DNA from: Tubiluchus corallicola
Lineage: Eukaryota; Priapulida; Priapulimorpha; Priapulimorphida; Tubiluchidae
Direction: 5' to 3'
NCBI GenBank assembly: GCA_030141605.1
Contig: JAQGDQ010002366.1
Span: 240,660-304,659 of the forward strand
DNA: 64,000 bases
The notes under the pieces are model-generated. The model saw only the letters and a list, made by a program, of their open reading frames with translations. It ran no database searches and was not told where the DNA came from. Positions 27,601 through 37,463 of the stretch are shown piece after piece. Numbering within the stretch: the first letter of the stretch is position 1; the number at the start of each line of letters is the position of its first letter. Both the position numbers and the translations under genes were made by a program.

Positions 27601-28260
27601 AAAACAAATTAACGTTTTTAATGCTACTGTGCAGTTTTTCTCTTTTGCAAAGTTGATTGCACAATTACGTTATTTATTTACTATTGTTTCCTTATTTTAG
27701 CTGTAGCTTTGGTGATTCTTTCCACAAAAAGCTAATTATTGGGAAAGTGCAAAAACAGTGATAGTGTAGACATAGACAGTACTAAACTCATACATTAATG
27801 TACAAGGCAAGCAAATAGCTAACACTAAATACATTAACCTAATTTATTTAATTGCAGTTGCAAACTTTGATATTAGATTAAACAACTTATAAAGACAGGA
27901 TGATCTTTCACCACTCCTTCTCTTTTACTTGTTATTTTATTAATACATAATTTTTGTAATCTCATAGGTGCACATAAACTTTCTCAATTTGAATTAAGTG
28001 CGTGTCGTATTCCAAAAGTTACTAATAAACATTATCATATTGTGACGCGCAATTATTATTTTGCACATAAAAACGTGATTGTCACATGCTACAAAAGCAC
28101 ATAAACAGTACACATACATCGTACAGAACTAAGAAAGAGATACTTACATCTGGCCTCTTGCCTTCTGTCTCAGCTCTTGAGTACGCCAAAGCTGATCATT
28201 AGAACTGTCTGGCAATAAGTTATCAGACGAATTGTTAAATTCCTGCCCGTCGGAAGCCAT
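9651..28260 (-). CDS. MED15: Mediator complex subunit 15 (MED15), complete, 15 exons
   Basis: MED15 is a tail subunit of Mediator that binds activators through an N-terminal KIX domain and acts in the nucleus. Exons, in order: 28260-28148, 25309-25222, 24366-24312, 22358-22159, 21220-20860, 20400-20288, 19519-19406, 19055-18967, 17944-17811, 17206-17075, 16225-16095, 14674-14415, 12705-12431, 12134-12037 and 9704-9651. All junctions are GT-AG and keep phase, giving 738 codons plus TAA. Residues about 16-85 are the KIX domain (WRTQELRQKARGQM ... LQFIARLIIHF). A Gln/Pro/Ser-rich middle follows, including a polyQ run in exon 12. The conserved C-terminal domain begins at WDKLQQLSKYIEPL and continues through LLGLLTNPKRR, FGPSLAALCGPPI and ITAILNAW. 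The end, RQACKPARLDVSA, matches the family's usual 'HQAC' end. The ATG at 28260 is the first in a frame that leads straight into KIX. The family is about 700-800 residues long. Confidence 0.95.
10690..11805 (+). mobile_element. Tigger/pogo transposon derivative with C-terminal transposase remnant
   Basis: The right end, read inward, is CAGTCAAACCTCGCTATAAT followed by GGACTTTAAGGGAGC. The left end is a diverged copy (CAGTATAATTGACTTTTCGC then TATAATGGAC). The right end is followed by TA. Inside, 10901-11353 (+) encodes FDQGIIENCKRKYRTAILRR and ATYIGKCWKDVSVSSIANCF, the segment after the DDE core of Tigger transposases. 11346-11582 (+), in another frame, encodes the family's usual tail ending KQAKITDFFGQ. 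The two frames meet near a GAGAGA run at 11313-11324, a likely slippage site. The DNA-binding and most catalytic regions are missing. It sits in the last MED15 intron, directly beside the 43-bp array. Confidence 0.88.
11806..12066 (-). repeat. 43-bp minisatellite that carries copies of the MED15 intron-14 splice donor
   Basis: About six tandem units of 43 bp; the unit start recurs at 11851, 11894, 11937 and 11980. On the minus (gene) strand each unit reads roughly AACAGCCATACTCATTGCAT then GGGTAAGCTATCTATCCACT. The unit nearest the gene contains the last 24 bases of MED15 exon 14, which encode the conserved ITAILNAW, together with the true donor TGG|gtaagc (exon end 12037). The other units repeat this exon-intron border within the intron, so most of them hold a full GGGTAAGC donor. 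Confidence 0.9.
12720..14410. other. MED15 intron without recognisable content
   Basis: The 12706-14414 intron has no exon, RNA gene or repeat that I can name. The same holds for the introns 14675-16094, 16226-17074, 17207-17810 and 17945-18966: plain AT-rich sequence with stop codons in all frames beyond short runs. Confidence 0.6.
20273..20292 (-). promoter_or_regulatory. Two in-phase alternative splice donors of MED15 exon 6
   Basis: Exon 6 can end at 20288 (CCAGGACAG|gtaatg) or 15 bases later at 20273 (ATGCAG|gtaata). Both leave the same phase. The longer form adds five codons (VMHMQ), giving 743 instead of 738 residues. The sequence does not say which is preferred. Confidence 0.55.
20705..20775 (+). 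repeat. Degenerate tRNA-like (SINE) remnant
   Basis: The stretch has an A-box-like start (TGGTTCAGTAGTCATGG) followed by GCCTGATAATCCAAGAGTC, which looks like the anticodon arm of a tRNA-derived SINE. The B-box side is eroded. It lies in a MED15 intron. It is not a functional tRNA gene. Confidence 0.35.
22490..22720. repeat. (TG)n microsatellite and alternating purine/pyrimidine tract
   Basis: A (GT)n run at 22493-22510 is followed by further alternating GT/GC stretches (gtgtgtgtga, tgcgcgca) to about 22720, in the MED15 intron after exon 3. Such tracts can form Z-DNA and are polymorphic; no gene content is visible. Confidence 0.7.
22960..23750 (+). repeat. Degenerate tandem repeat, period about 144 bp, in a MED15 intron
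   Basis: A block like 'gtttcatgacRatccat.gcaaactgg' recurs at about 23043, 23186, 23330, 23431, 23549 and 23695. A second block, 'gttatcgcc.tcttgaattcaaaatggcag', recurs between them at about 22974, 23107, 23250, 23495 and 23613. Spacings are about 143-146, with two shorter ones near 101 and 118. Divergence between units is high, so the array is old. Short open frames here are by-products. Confidence 0.7.
25445..26090 (+). mobile_element. LINE (non-LTR retrotransposon) 3' fragment, plus strand
   Basis: The frame from about 25470 to the stop at 25827-25829 encodes the end of a non-LTR reverse-transcriptase ORF: YLDRLSELELQPLELRRIV, then a middle part, then SKFSFANRVVNIWNAL and a Ser-rich FTKRL segment. 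This 'R...L.LEPLE.RR ... FF..R....WN.L' layout is typical of LINE C-terminal regions. About 260 bases of AT-rich 3' sequence follow. It is 5' truncated, as LINE copies usually are, and lies antisense in MED15 intron 1. Confidence 0.8.
26640..27390 (-). mobile_element. Degenerate LINE 3' fragment, minus strand
   Basis: Read on the minus strand, about 27370-27020 gives SWETMSNKRYIHKMSF, KIVNDAAHFYL and PSCINLWNRLPDEF, then, after a frame change, SSFKKALVKMLKRPPL. This is the usual end of a LINE reverse-transcriptase ORF ('R.....F.KI.N ... NLWN.LPDE...... SFK..L'). At least two frame changes show that it is dead. It differs in sequence from the copy at 25445-26090, so it is a different family. 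Limits are approximate. Confidence 0.65.
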
Positions 28261-28339
28261 GATAGGTACTGTACATCACGAAGAGGTGATCCCAAGTTTT
28301 CTACGCACCGCTAAAAATATATCTACGTTTGTGACGCCT

Positions 28340-29455
28340 ATAAGTTTGTGATGCACCGGACCACTAATGTGCCCAATCGCCATGCAATTAACCACCAACG
28401 CATCTAGCCACCTTGCATTCAACAACTAAAGCACAAAACCACTAATGCACCAAACCAGTGCACAGTCAATCATTAACGTACCCAACCAGCAACCACCACA
28501 CCGTCAACCACTAACGTACCCAATCACCATGCAGTAAACCTCTAATGCACCTAACTACCACACAGGCAACCATTAACTCACCCAGCCACCATGCAGTAGA
28601 CCACTAATGCATCCAACCACCATGCAGTCAACTACTAATGTACGCAATCACCTTGCAATTAACTACTAACACATCCAACCACCATGCATTCAACAACTAA
28701 GCATCCAACCATAATTACTAAACCATTAAATCACCAAATCACTGCACAGTCAATCACTAATGCACCCAACCAGCAAACAGTGCACCGTCAACCACTAACC
28801 CACCCAACCACCATGCAGTCAACTGCTAATGTGCTCAATCACCTTGCAATTAACTACTAACACATCCAACCACCATGCATTCAACAACTAAAGCATCCAA
28901 CCACAATTACTGAACCACTAGATCACCCAATCACTGCACAGTCAATCACTAATGCACCCAATCAGCAACCACCACACGGTCAACCACGAACCCACCCAAC
29001 CACCATGCAGCAAGCTACAAATGCACCCGATCACGATGCAGTCAATTACTAATTTACCCAAAAATCTTGCAATTAACTACTAACACATCCAACCACTGTG
29101 CATTCAGCAACTAAAGCATCCAACCATAATTACTGAACAACTAAATCACTCAATTACTGCACAGTCAACCACTAATGCACCCAATCACCATGCAGTAAGC
29201 CACTAATGCACCCAACTACCACACAGGCAACCACTAACTCACCCAGCCACCATGCAGTCAACCATTAATGTACCCAATCACCTTGCAATTAACTACTAAC
29301 ACATCCAACCACCATGCATTCAACAACTAAAGCATCCAACAATAATTACTGAACCACTAAATCACCCAATCACTGCACAGTCAATCACTAATGCACCCAA
29401 TCAGCAACCACCACACGGTCAACCACTAACCCACCCAACCACCATGCAGCTGTTG
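28340..29455. repeat. Minisatellite with higher-order structure upstream of MED15
   Basis: Roughly 1.1 kb of related units of about 36-43 bp built on 'ccaaccaccatgcagtcaac' and 'cactaatgcaccc'. Groups of units form a longer repeat: the variant 'ccttgcaattaactactaac' recurs at about 28651, 28842, 29065 and 29281, that is, every 191-223 bp. The array begins about 80 bases upstream of the MED15 start codon and ends sharply at about 29455. It is C/A-rich on the + strand and non-coding. Confidence 0.9.
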
Positions 29456-29459
29456 TGAT

Positions 29460-32030
29460 ACTGTTGGATAGTTTGCATACATGTCTGCTTTGTCATGTTG
29501 GGACTGCAGCTCAAAAGGAGAAAACATGGGATTTCTAATTTCAATACCTGTTGGCGGGAAAGTCCCGACTGACTCTCAACCTTTCAGCGTTTCCTTCTTT
29601 CTTAACTCATTGGATGCTTACTAACTGTTGCTATACATTATGCGAAATTTAATGATTAATTAATTCAAGCTTCCCCTATCATAATTTAGTGCGTTTATTT
29701 TTTTAAACTTGAAAATGTCCATAGAGTATTTCGTTCCCATTCAGTTTGACTGATCATTACAAATTATACAAAGTTCATTACAAATTCTATTGGTTAAAAT
29801 TATTTCCAAAGAGAAAGACTGACATTGAGCACCACTAAACTGTCATTTCGTCGTCACTGTCGCCTACCAGTTATTTTATCTTTTACAGACAATGTTCACT
29901 TTCAAAACGAACTGTGCGACTATTTCATGTCGAAGTGTAAAAAATATTAATAATTAATTATTCCAAGTAAATTTTTGCTAAAAGTTTTAATATAATGCGT
30001 TATTGTTTCAAAACTTTTAAACTCCCGCTATGCGACGATGACTCTGTGCATTAATACTGACACCGCCTTATCCTGAACGTCAAAAGATCTCTTTTATAGC
30101 TTATCTCCACTTTTTCTCGGCGAATGTTATAATCTAAATTGTCTTTATGGCTTTCCAAAATTTGTATTTCTGCTTTTGATGTCACCATTGACGTTGGGTA
30201 ACAACGCAAACTGATGTTACCTAAAATAGAATATGCTTCGCAGTATCCAATAGAAGAATCCAAGCATCGACTGAGATCAATGCACGTTCATACTTTCGTA
30301 AGTTAGTAATAAATTTAAACTTTTTTTGTCTTAGTGTTTTGACTAAAATGACGATCTAGTTTATGAATTTTACAGATGAAACATGGATTACGCTGTAATA
30401 TGTTAAATATACCACAATAACCAACGAAGATTTTATCATTTTTTATTAAAAAATAACAATAACAATGTTTCTATTACACTCTAACAGTAATCAACCAACA
30501 TGTAACAAAAAGTTTCTCGTTGCGCGTGATGACGCTGCTAGTGTGCAGTTGAAATGTTTTAATTTCTTAATGAAAATCTTGAAAAAAATCATTGGTTATT
30601 GTGAGATATTTAACAAATTTGTCGTCCTTGCTATATTGAGAATTTGAAAGCTACAATGTGTCCTTTCTTAGGTAAATCGTGATGGTTTTTGTTTGTAATA
30701 TCATTAAAATGTTACGTCATATACGGATTTTGACACTCATCACGCTACAATTTCCGGTAGGCCACGTCACCTCTATGAGAAAACTAAACAGGATGCGGAG
30801 ACGAATAGTGTGACTCTTGTTTGAAAATGGTTTTGTTAGTTTACTGTTCCACTTTTGAAGAGTTTTGCCAGCACCAAGATTTTACGTTGCCTATCCAAAA
30901 CCAGCGAAGCGACAAGTTCACTGTTTGTAGCAGAAAAGGTGAAAGCCTTGCAGGCATGAACAGCCACATAAGACATAATGCTGTTTTCGAAGAAAATGCT
31001 TGGCAAAGAGGCATGTAATGCAGCATAAAGATTACTAGTCTATCGCTGTCATCACTTTAAATTTGGGAATTATTATGTTTATTGACAGGATTAACTACCC
31101 ACGATATTATCATCTGATAATAAATAATGTTATAAGAGGAAAGGTGCTGTCGACACATGCGACTGTAACGACTAAATCGGAAGGTTGTGGGCCAGTAAGT
31201 AACTTACACTATTTTAGATTTACTCGAAGAAAATTCTATTGCAAAATTATTTGGAACGCTTGAACTTTAATCGCTGAAGTTTCATGCTATTTTTCTTATA
31301 TAATCATAATTTTATTCTGGTTTACATTGTAGTGGGTGAACTTATATGGCAGCATTATGGTACAGCCAGTATTTTTAGGTTTAAAAGCTGTTGAAAATAA
31401 AACTCAAACGGTCGATTATTTTCATTTATAAGATCTGTTTGACCCTATGTAGATCGGGTAAAGCTGGACCTGTGTTTTTACAATGTTTATTGTTTTTATA
31501 TTGAATGAAAAATGTTTAGTATTCATTTGCATTCTACACATAATGACAAAATGGTCAAATAAATTCTGGTTGATTTGTATTGCACGCTGAAATAAAAAGC
31601 TTAATTTAATTGCCTTTGTCCTGTATTTTAAAGACAATCGTTCAATGTACGTTCCTCGTTCATTTGCTTTGGAACTTGTTTGTTAAGTTTATTTGAGGTC
31701 TGCGATTGAAAGTCCTTTCAATTCCTGTAGCAATATTTCTTTACGTCACGCTTGTTTTACTGCGAATTTTTAGATACTGGCGCATGACTGAATTACCTGT
31801 TAATGTGATAGTTTTTAATTTCGATCTAAATATATGTTTGTGTGTCATGTGTCCACTTACAACTCTACTCTAATGTGTACGGAGCTATAGGCTACAATTC
31901 ACTTTTGCAACTGTTATAGGTTAAATATCATGATCTTGTAAAGTTGGATGTCGGGTTAGTATAAGTAAATTGTTGTTTCCCATACGGGTCTGTTTCTCAT
32001 AAAAAACTGTGCATTTTTTGTGTATTTCAG
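29460..32030. other. Intergenic region between MED15 and the SLC16 gene
   Basis: Contains the upstream regions of two divergent genes. A CACGTCAC motif (30766-30773) precedes an open frame at 30827-31018 (+) of about 63 codons, which starts MVLLVYCSTFEEF. I do not recognise that frame, and it may be a leader exon of the transporter gene or chance. No other gene is evident. Confidence 0.4.
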
Positions 32031-32154
32031 GATTATTTCAAAGATGTTTTAATGATTGCTAGAATAACTACTATACGCTGACAAAACGGTAGCAATGACA
32101 ACAGCTGTGGAGTTTATTAACACAATAGCAATCTTCGCCTCAAGTTAACCAATA
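32021..32154 (+). promoter_or_regulatory. Probable 5' UTR splice acceptor and leader of the SLC16-like gene
   Basis: A good acceptor (ttttttgtgtatttcag, ending at 32030) precedes the start codon at 32155 by 124 bases. This suggests that the 5' UTR is spliced and that the promoter lies further left. The leader holds short upstream ATGs. Confidence 0.45.
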
Positions 32155-35100
32155 ATGCCACCCCAAGAAATCGAACCTCCGGACGGAGATTACGGGTGGG
32201 TTGTTGTTCTTGCTTCAGCCTGCATCCAAGGGCTTATCACTGGGCAAATCAAATCATACGGAGTCATAGAAGTTGCTCTTGTTGACGATGAAAAACTCAC
32301 GTCAGCAAATCTTGCTCAATGGTTAATAGGAGTGACCAGTACGCTGGCTTATGGCCTAGGTTAGTCTAAAATCCATTATTATAGGATAATGTGCATTATA
32401 ATATATTTTAATAATCTGCTGCATATTGCTGCACGCCAAGAGCACTTGTTGCACAAAGTTAAACCATCAAATGAGTCGCAACATCAAGACAAGAAGTTGA
32501 GCAATTTTGAAGTAAAGGTTGAATCGTACTGAAAGAATAGCAATACTAAATGAAAATGGCTTATGACAAACAAACCACATTGCGCTGTTGGTTAGAGATG
32601 ATCTGTGGATGGATCCACAGTGTTGAGTTAACAGCAGTGAGAAGGCGACCAAGGGGGTAGCTTAATTATTCTTCATCCGAATCATCGAATGAAACAAATT
32701 GCACTCACAGTCATTGAATTTCTGAAATCAAACTTGACTGAAAGGAAGGAAACCTGAAAATGGCTTAGTGGGTATTCAGTGTGCAACACACTGGTTATCA
32801 GGTTGAGCACTGGGCTAGACTTGGAGGCTTAGCAGTTCCAGTGTAACGTAGAAAGAGACGATAAACACTCTACTATAATTTTTCTGTTTTCTGTTCATAC
32901 AATGTATTACTGATTGTTGTTTTAGTAGTTAGGTTAGATAATGCAATATTAGTAACTTTTTCATTAAGCACGAAACGTTTTCACCGTTGTTAAATAATAT
33001 TACAGATTACGTGAGGAATGTTCAGGAAGATTAATATGATATTAATTACGGATATTTTGGAGATTTCTCACGGGTATTTTCAAGCTGGTCAATGTACCCA
33101 CTGGTTTTGCTTGTAGGTGTGATGCATGATTAGCTTATTTCGGTACGTCTTGGCACTTGACAGTTAGATTGCTCCGGCCTCGTTTCTATAGGCCAAACCA
33201 TCCCGGACGATATTGCCCTTTGTGCCGAGGAGCAGTCGACAGCACACAATTATTGTCAGCATTCATTGCTTAGCAATATAGCATTATGTAACAAATCACA
33301 AAATTCGTCATTATGTAACAAATTTTATATCGTTATGTAACTATCATTGTGCAAATGTGTTCTAAGCTAACATATGGTTGGTCGTGGTCTGATTATTGGA
33401 CTGGGAAAGTTTCTTTCTGGTCTGGCCTAGCCGGGTTTGGTCTGACACGGGTTTCTACCAAATGACTCTCTATAGGTTGGATCTTGTGAGGCGCAGCCTC
33501 TCCTACGGAATGTAGGTCCTCACTTTACATGTTTCTCCTTTATTCCCATCCTGACAGAGGGAGTCGATGGCTTCGTTCGTCTTGTATAGTCAGTCCAGAC
33601 CACACTGAGTGAGACCACACCAGGCAGATCTACTACTAGATCCAAACACACATCTAAAAGGGAAAGCCACTGACCCAATCCAATAAGTTTAGACCATAGC
33701 AAACCCCATATGTTAGTCTGCTAATTTATGCATCATTTTTGTTATGTAACTATTGTTACATAATCAGGTAAAATTTATTACATAATAAAAAATTTTGCCT
33801 TTATTACATAATTCAGCATTTTTTGTTACACAATATTGTATTGTTACACAAAGCCTCTTGATGCACAATGAATCTTCACACTAGTATTACTTGCTCGGTT
33901 AGAGTCACACTGCTTGTATTATTCTAGGACCCGTTGCAGCTTTGCTTTCCAACCTCTTTGGATTTCGAAAGATTGCATTTTTTGGTGGTATACTTGCTGG
34001 AGCTGGATTGTGCTTTAGCTACTTTGCTCACCACATTGGTGTGTTATTTGGCACGTTCGGCGTAGTCTTCGGTAGGTTGAAATTAAGCGATTTAAATTTG
34101 TTTGTGTACGCTAAACCTTTAGAATACGAGGATATGTATATATAGATATATATGTTACTTACATACTGTCTTATTGCGCACAGAGCTTATGTTAGCAGCA
34201 ACGCTGTATAAAACTTGAACACTTAAACTCTGTGGCGTAGTTTAAGACCGTAAAGTGCAGCAGCCATTTTGATGTACGTTTGCAGCCATATGTTTGAAAT
34301 TAACATTGCGTAAAGTTTCAAAAAATTTGAGCATTTTTAGCGCACACTTCACTAAGTAAGGAAACGCATAAATGACCTTGTCTTGCCAATGAGGTTAATA
34401 ACATGAGTGGTATTCGGTGAGCGTGTTGTGCACACTGGGAAGGTGGGACAGTAACGTTTTATCGGCTGTCACCAGTATTTTAAATTACTAAGATTTTTCC
34501 TTTCTAGTTGCTTAAGTATTTTAAACATGTAAGCGTAATGCAAAGTAATATAACTGTATGGAAATTTTTTTGGGGGGATTTACTTTAAAATTGCCTTTTC
34601 TTTCCTTTTGTATAACATTTGTAGCATTTCGCGTGGTGTTTCTGCCTCTTTTCAGGTTAATATTACTGTGCATGACTCTTTGTTTGACGTGTCTTGTTCG
34701 CTTACAATAAACTAATAACTAACATTAAAAATTAGATGTTTTTACGAAAGTCCCGCCAGTCATTACTGCTTTTACTCCAGGATTCTTACATTATGTTCTT
34801 TAAAATAAGTCCATATTAGTGTTTATCGTGATGTTACAAAATAATGCCACTTCTACTTAAACGTTTTTTAATCAACAAGTTCTTTTTTATTGTTTAGCTT
34901 TGGGTGCTTCTTTATCCATGGTATCTGCTTCCAGCATTATTCCTCAGTATTTTAAGAAGAGGCTGACATTTGCGTATTCCTTAGTAACAATTGGCAGTGG
35001 GATATCAAGCATCGTCATGCCTCTCCTCAGTACTGTGTTGCTGCGAAACTATGGATATACGTGGACATTTCTGATTTATGGCGGCATAACATTTCTCATC

Positions 35101-36805
35101 TGTGCCTGTTCTTTTTCTTTGAAGAGTTACGAGCCGCCGAATGCTGACGACAGCGGCAACTCCATCATTTTTCCCAAAAACAAGCTCCAATTATTTGCTG
35201 TCATGTTTGACACACCCGAAAACATCCTACAGAAGACAAGAAAAGTGAGTTCCGCCAGCATTCAAGGGTTTCACACAAGCTTGCTGAAAGATTGCAGATT
35301 TATTTTTTATATATTTGCTGTGATGTGTTTTCGTTTAAATTACGGTGTTGTGTTCAATTTATTACCGCTGCGGATTAGCAGAGAGAATAACTCTGGCTTT
35401 GAGTGTAATAATTGCACTGATTACGATTACTATACTGATGATATTGACGATTCGCAGTCAATGTTCGTGAACGGAAGCACATTGCTGGCTATCATGAGCA
35501 CAACAGAAGTGATCTTTCGTCTGGTGTGGGGTGCTCTGTGGAGCTGGAAAAAACTTACTAAACCTTGTTTTCGGCAAGTAGGTTTTGGTATGTATCTAGG
35601 TCTAACTGGAATTGTAACAGTGCTATTAGTGACACTGCCAGTGTTCAAGCAATCCTTAGCTTTGCAGTGCTGGGCAGCAGTTATGGGCTTCCTGCAAAGT
35701 GGCAATCAGCCGTTGCTGTACACAGTGGCAAACGATATTGCAGGAAGTCACCGCACGGCAACATCGATAGGCCTTCTCCATCTTGCAACTTCCATAATAT
35801 TTCTCTTAGGCTCAGGGTTAACAGGTAAGCTAATAACTCTGCATTACTCTGCATAAGTCATCAGAACATGCCAATATCGTTGTCCAATACCAACGCTAAG
35901 TCATTACAACTACGTCCATCACTAAATAGACTACCATGGCTTCCTCATTCTGTAAAGAACAAAAATAGACGATGCCACAGCCATACTGTCACGAATGAAC
36001 GAAGGATCAAAATGCTTTAAGTCTCAAAAATAATCTTTATTTCCTGACTTGTACTTATTTACAAATGTGCTCATTTAATTCTTCTCTTCTTTTGTATTTA
36101 TTTGTTCACCAGATTAATCACTATACTTCGAAACGCTCTGTCCTTTATTTCCTTTTTCAGTTTTTTATTGTGGGTCTTTTTATTCATTAATTACTGCTAA
36201 GGTGTTGTATTCAATTTGTCATTGCAATTCCGTGGCTCAAAGTCAGGGTATCTATGTGTTAGATAAGTCATCCGAAATACAATCAAAAATTTTTTGGCTT
36301 TTTAGGTTTCTTGATCGATTTCGATGGAACACAAACTGTGTTTTTAGTTGGTGGTGGCGCTGCAGTACTTGGTGGAATCGTATCGTGTCTCATAGTCCTT
36401 CTACCAGAAAAAAAGAAATCGTATCGCAAAGTGGATGGATCTGCCTTGATAGCATTCAGTTTAGCGGGAGGTGGCTTCCTTGTTGGACCATTCTTAACTG
36501 CTTCTAGGCGCACAACACGCCGTAGTACATCTAGAAGAGAACCACATTCAAACAGGGAAAGCATCATTGGGTCTGTATTACGCAAAGCAATAAGGACCTT
36601 TAGCACACAAGCAAGTCAAGTTATGGTGTCGTCCGAAATCATAGATATTCAAAATGCAAAACCAGGTGATATAAAAGGTGTCCACGGCCTGGTGGATGTT
36701 CAGGAAGAAGAGAATATGGAACGCACTGAAGATGACATCGTGGATCTAGACTCTGAAGAGTTGCATGGTGTCTATCCCACTGTTAAGCCTTATGGTGTAT
36801 ACTAG
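32155..36805 (+). CDS. SLC16/monocarboxylate-transporter-like membrane transporter, complete, four exons
   Basis: Exons 32155-32359, 33928-34071, 34898-35824 and 36306-36805 join in phase into 591 residues. This is a 12-helix major-facilitator protein of the plasma membrane; SLC16 members move lactate, pyruvate, thyroid hormone or related acids, with or without protons. The first SLC16 signature is in helix 1 (PPDGDYGWVVVL; usual form DGGWGWVV), and the second at the start of helix 5 (QYFKKRLTFAYSLVTIGSG, residues 133-151). The helix-1 Lys equivalent to K38 of MCT1 is present (QIKSYG). The helix-8 Asp/Arg pair appears as Glu320/Arg324 (TEVIFR), a conservative change. An unusual acidic, Tyr-rich loop with three N-glycosylation sequons (residues about 277-310) precedes that helix. 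A tail of about 130 residues, Arg/Ser- then Glu/Asp-rich, is cytoplasmic. The substrate cannot be told from sequence. Confidence 0.92.
32690..32830 (+). repeat. tRNA-like SINE remnant in the first SLC16 intron
   Basis: An A-box-like TGGCTTAGTGGGTA at about 32763, a self-complementary arm cagtgtg-caa-cacactg, and a B-box-like AGGTTGAGCACTG at about 32801 lie in the order and spacing of a tRNA-derived SINE head. The sequence before it (32690-32745) resembles 235-300 near the left edge of the window. The copy is worn; family and ends are unknown. Confidence 0.4.
33280..33852. mobile_element. Putative MITE with inverted clusters of an ATTATGTAAC motif
   Basis: Three copies of (a)ttatgtaac(a) at about 33282, 33310 and 33332 on the left are mirrored on the right by reverse-complement copies (tgttacataat or close variants) at about 33754, 33776, 33802, 33824 and 33842. 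One forward copy also occurs at 33741. Such subterminal motif clusters are typical of short non-autonomous DNA transposons. The middle (about 33380-33710) is richer in GC than its surroundings. No transposase is present and the exact ends are uncertain. Confidence 0.55.
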
Positions 36806-37161
36806 AAAAACAGTGTACCTTTGAATGCAAAACAATGCCATTTGTGGCATTGTTCACCATTTGTTCACAAACAACACCTCATAATATTTGCGTAGCATAA
36901 TTTTTTATTGGCGTGTGTCTTTCTGTGTCTTTCTCTACATTTTTGTTTTGGCGAAAATCTGTTTATCACATGTGAGTACCACAAATGTGAGAATTTTCTT
37001 TTGCTAGCTGCTCTCATTCTAACAGATGAATGTTAAATGAGCCAATTTTGAAAAATGTATGAACTGACAAAAACACATCAACATTTGTGATAATATGTAA
37101 CTACTCTTCTTTAGTAAACGTGTATAAATAGTGATAAAAATTAATAGTGTTAATTATTATT

Positions 37162-37371
37162 AATAAATTCTTTAAGTATCAACAGACTGTTTCTCTGTTA
37201 AAATTAAACGAAAAATTCTTCTACAAATCCATCTAAAACAACTTGTGTCCCGTTTATAATTCTACTTAATAAACCAATAAAAAGCATCATAATAAATACA
37301 TAATTATTGAAAATCAGAAATGTAGGAAAAATACCTTTAGTTCTAGTAATAACAACTTAAGGCCTTTTATT
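37162..37371. terminator. Candidate poly(A) signals of the convergent SLC16-like and membrane-protein genes
   Basis: AATAAA at 37162-37167 lies 357 bases after the SLC16-like stop. TTTATT at 37366-37371 is a minus-strand AATAAA about 93 bases after the stop of the gene at 40338-37464. Assigned by position only. Confidence 0.45.
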
Positions 37372-37463
37372 ATTAAATTGCACTTTTTTTCACAGCACAC
37401 ATTAGTTTTGCATTGTATCATTCTTAGATGATAACCTGTTAAATGCATTCTTGTGAGCGCTAG

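Noticed and set aside
32467-32652. Minus-strand frame in SLC16 intron 1
   Set aside because: Short, no domain, and inside an intron that also holds repeat remnants.
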